From Lunularia cruciata (taxonomy: Eukaryota > Streptophyta > Marchantiopsida > Lunulariales > Lunulariaceae), in assembly GCA_948567375.1 (NCBI GenBank), contig OX419755.1, forward strand, positions 74,918,931-74,982,930: a stretch of 64,000 nucleotides of DNA, written 5' to 3'. Of this stretch, positions 62,850 to 64,000 are shown piece after piece; within the stretch, counting starts at the first letter, position 1, and each line of letters starts with the position of its first letter. The notes below the pieces were generated by a model, which was not told where the DNA came from, did not search any database, and saw nothing but the letters and a program-made list of their open reading frames with translations. Position numbers and translations under genes: made by a program.

Positions 62850-63273
62850 GGCCATTGATATTGTAAAATACCAAGATAGAGGAGAGAAATAGGAGAATGG
62901 AAGCTCACATTGGGGCGCTAGAATGAGAGAAAACTCCAAATGCCTAGCATGAGCTTTGGCTTTAGTATTTATAGGTAGCATACAAGGCACTTGAGAAGCT
63001 TCTCAAGAAGCTTCCTTGAGCCGCTTTCTTAGAGTGCAAGCCAAATTAACCAAGAAGTTTCTCAAGAAACTTCCTTATAGAAGCTACATACTTGGTGTGC
63101 AAGCTAAGCTAGTTGGAAGCTTCTAGAAGCTACTTACTTGACGTGCAAGCTAAGCTAGCCAAGAAGATTCCCAAGAAGCTTCCTAGATATTTCTAGAATA
63201 TTCTAGACTAATTTGTCTTATTTACTACTTTGTTAGCCCTACTAACTTCATCGTTAAACTCCATATTGTTACA
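62850..63273 (-). repeat. LTR-like repeat family B, copy 2, with heat-shock-element cluster
   Basis: On the minus strand it starts TGTAACAATATGG (63273 downward), directly after a purine tract (gcggtggggga, complement of 63278-63290) that fits a polypurine tract next to a 3' LTR. A TATA box (ctataaatac) is the complement of 62965-62975. Upstream of it on the same strand lie seven heat-shock-type sites between 62,995 and 63,203, two of them complete three-unit sites (63116-63128 and 63191-63203). It aligns with the + strand copy at 38,070-38,530. Confidence 0.65.
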
Positions 63274-63728
63274 TATTCCCCCACCGCTAGTTGGTGACGT
63301 CCTCATCGCCAATGAAGCTTCAAACTCCTGGATGGCCGTCTATGCATTCTAGAGGTGAGGAAGAGGTTCCTATGTGGCATCATGAAAGGGATACCCTTTC
63401 CAAAGGACCTTGTATTTTGTATGTTATCAACGGCCTCGTTGAATATGGCGACGCCCTAGGATACGATCAACTTTGTACTCCTCATGATCATTGATAAGGA
63501 CAGGAGGAGAAGGAAGTTGGACTCGAGAGGAAAAGGAAGAGGGGTTAGGAACAAAGGGTTTCAACTTGGAAATTTTCCAACTATTTGTCATTGGCCCAGC
63601 TCAACTAGGCCAAGGGAGCTCTCTTTACACTCCATCGTATTCTACAAAATGGTCAGTCTACGATTGCCTATGAGAGAATGGACGATAGTTGTCAAATAAT
63701 GCTATTTGACTTTCAATAATTGTAAATT
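63274..63728 (-). mobile_element. Internal 3' end of a minus-strand LTR retrotransposon
   Basis: This is the segment immediately upstream, on the minus strand, of the polypurine tract and LTR B copy 2. It includes the motif ggtgacgtcctcatcgcc, which read on the minus strand encodes GDEDVT, a plausible end of a pol frame. No enzyme motif remains. Assignment is inferred from position. Confidence 0.35.
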
Positions 63729-64000
63729 TTGCAAGATATTGTAATACTCTTAGGACAAGAGAAGTCTTCAAGAAAGACACGAGAGAAAAAACATAGATTT
63801 CACACTCAATTTTTCGATGCCCCAAAAGAGCACCTTCTCTTTATTATATAGCCAATGAGGATCTACTCCAAGGAAGCTCCACCACCGGATTAGGTACATG
63901 GATAGGTGACCTGTCAGCAAGTTCCACCCATAGATTACTTGCTTGGATGGGTGACATGTTAGTCTTGGTCCCATCTGGTTGGTCAAATAGGCTTTGACCA
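63729..64000 (-). repeat. LTR-like repeat family A, copy 3 (runs off the window)
   Basis: It aligns with copies 1 and 2 from its start through the TATA box (complement of 63841-63852) to the W-box pair (63979-64000), where the window ends. The same orientation is kept in all three copies. Confidence 0.6.

Overview
This is a nuclear plant genome window. Its genes are split by short GT-AG introns and encode plant-type proteins, and the spaces between them are AT-rich, CpG-poor by eye and full of decayed transposons. The gene repertoire and the retroelement styles (a LINE with an 'HFRAL...FPSL' reverse transcriptase, a Ty3/gypsy pol, a TE-borne Myb/SANT-like protein) fit an early-diverging land plant, and I favour a bryophyte such as a moss. 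That placement is an inference and not proven here.

Gene island 1 (1-12 kb, all + strand) starts with the 3' end of a KXD1 (BORC/BLOC-type) gene. A five-exon thymidylate kinase follows. Next is a seven-exon AP-3 sigma adaptin gene whose 2.56-kb fifth intron encloses an apparently complete, intronless ADP-ribose/CDP-alcohol diphosphatase gene in the same orientation. From 12.9 to 16.4 kb the sequence is AT-rich and holds no gene I can recognise.

Gene island 2 (18-25.4 kb, + strand) has a four-exon family-1 pectate lyase and a four-exon regulatory subunit of mitochondrial NAD-dependent isocitrate dehydrogenase.

From 28.6 to 47.6 kb lies a nested transposon graveyard: a minus-strand Ty3/gypsy pol fragment (about 36.0-37.0 kb), a minus-strand Myb/SANT-like TE gene (38.5-39.9 kb), a hAT element with matching terminal repeats and a diverged 8-bp target duplication (39,889-43,161) that itself carries an LTR-like insertion, and a decayed LINE (about 44.3-47.6 kb). 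Two LTR-like families recur. One has three copies (37.3, 41.1 and 63.7 kb) with a conserved TATA box and paired W-boxes. The other has two copies (38.1 and 63.3 kb), and in the second of these the TATA box is preceded by a dense cluster of heat-shock elements.

From 47.6 to 58 kb there is one single-exon gene for a plant Knr4/Smi1-like protein of unknown function (53,237-54,901), preceded by a long AG/GA-rich presumptive leader. From 58.4 kb to the end the sequence is again TE-derived, with a 51-bp coding-type minisatellite and the 3' end of a minus-strand LTR retrotransposon.

Exon coordinates were worked out by hand from splice consensus and reading-frame continuity. The total coding length of every complete multi-exon gene divides by three. 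The genes show no operon-like or pathway relationship. The one striking gene-gene arrangement is the nested pair at 6-11.4 kb.
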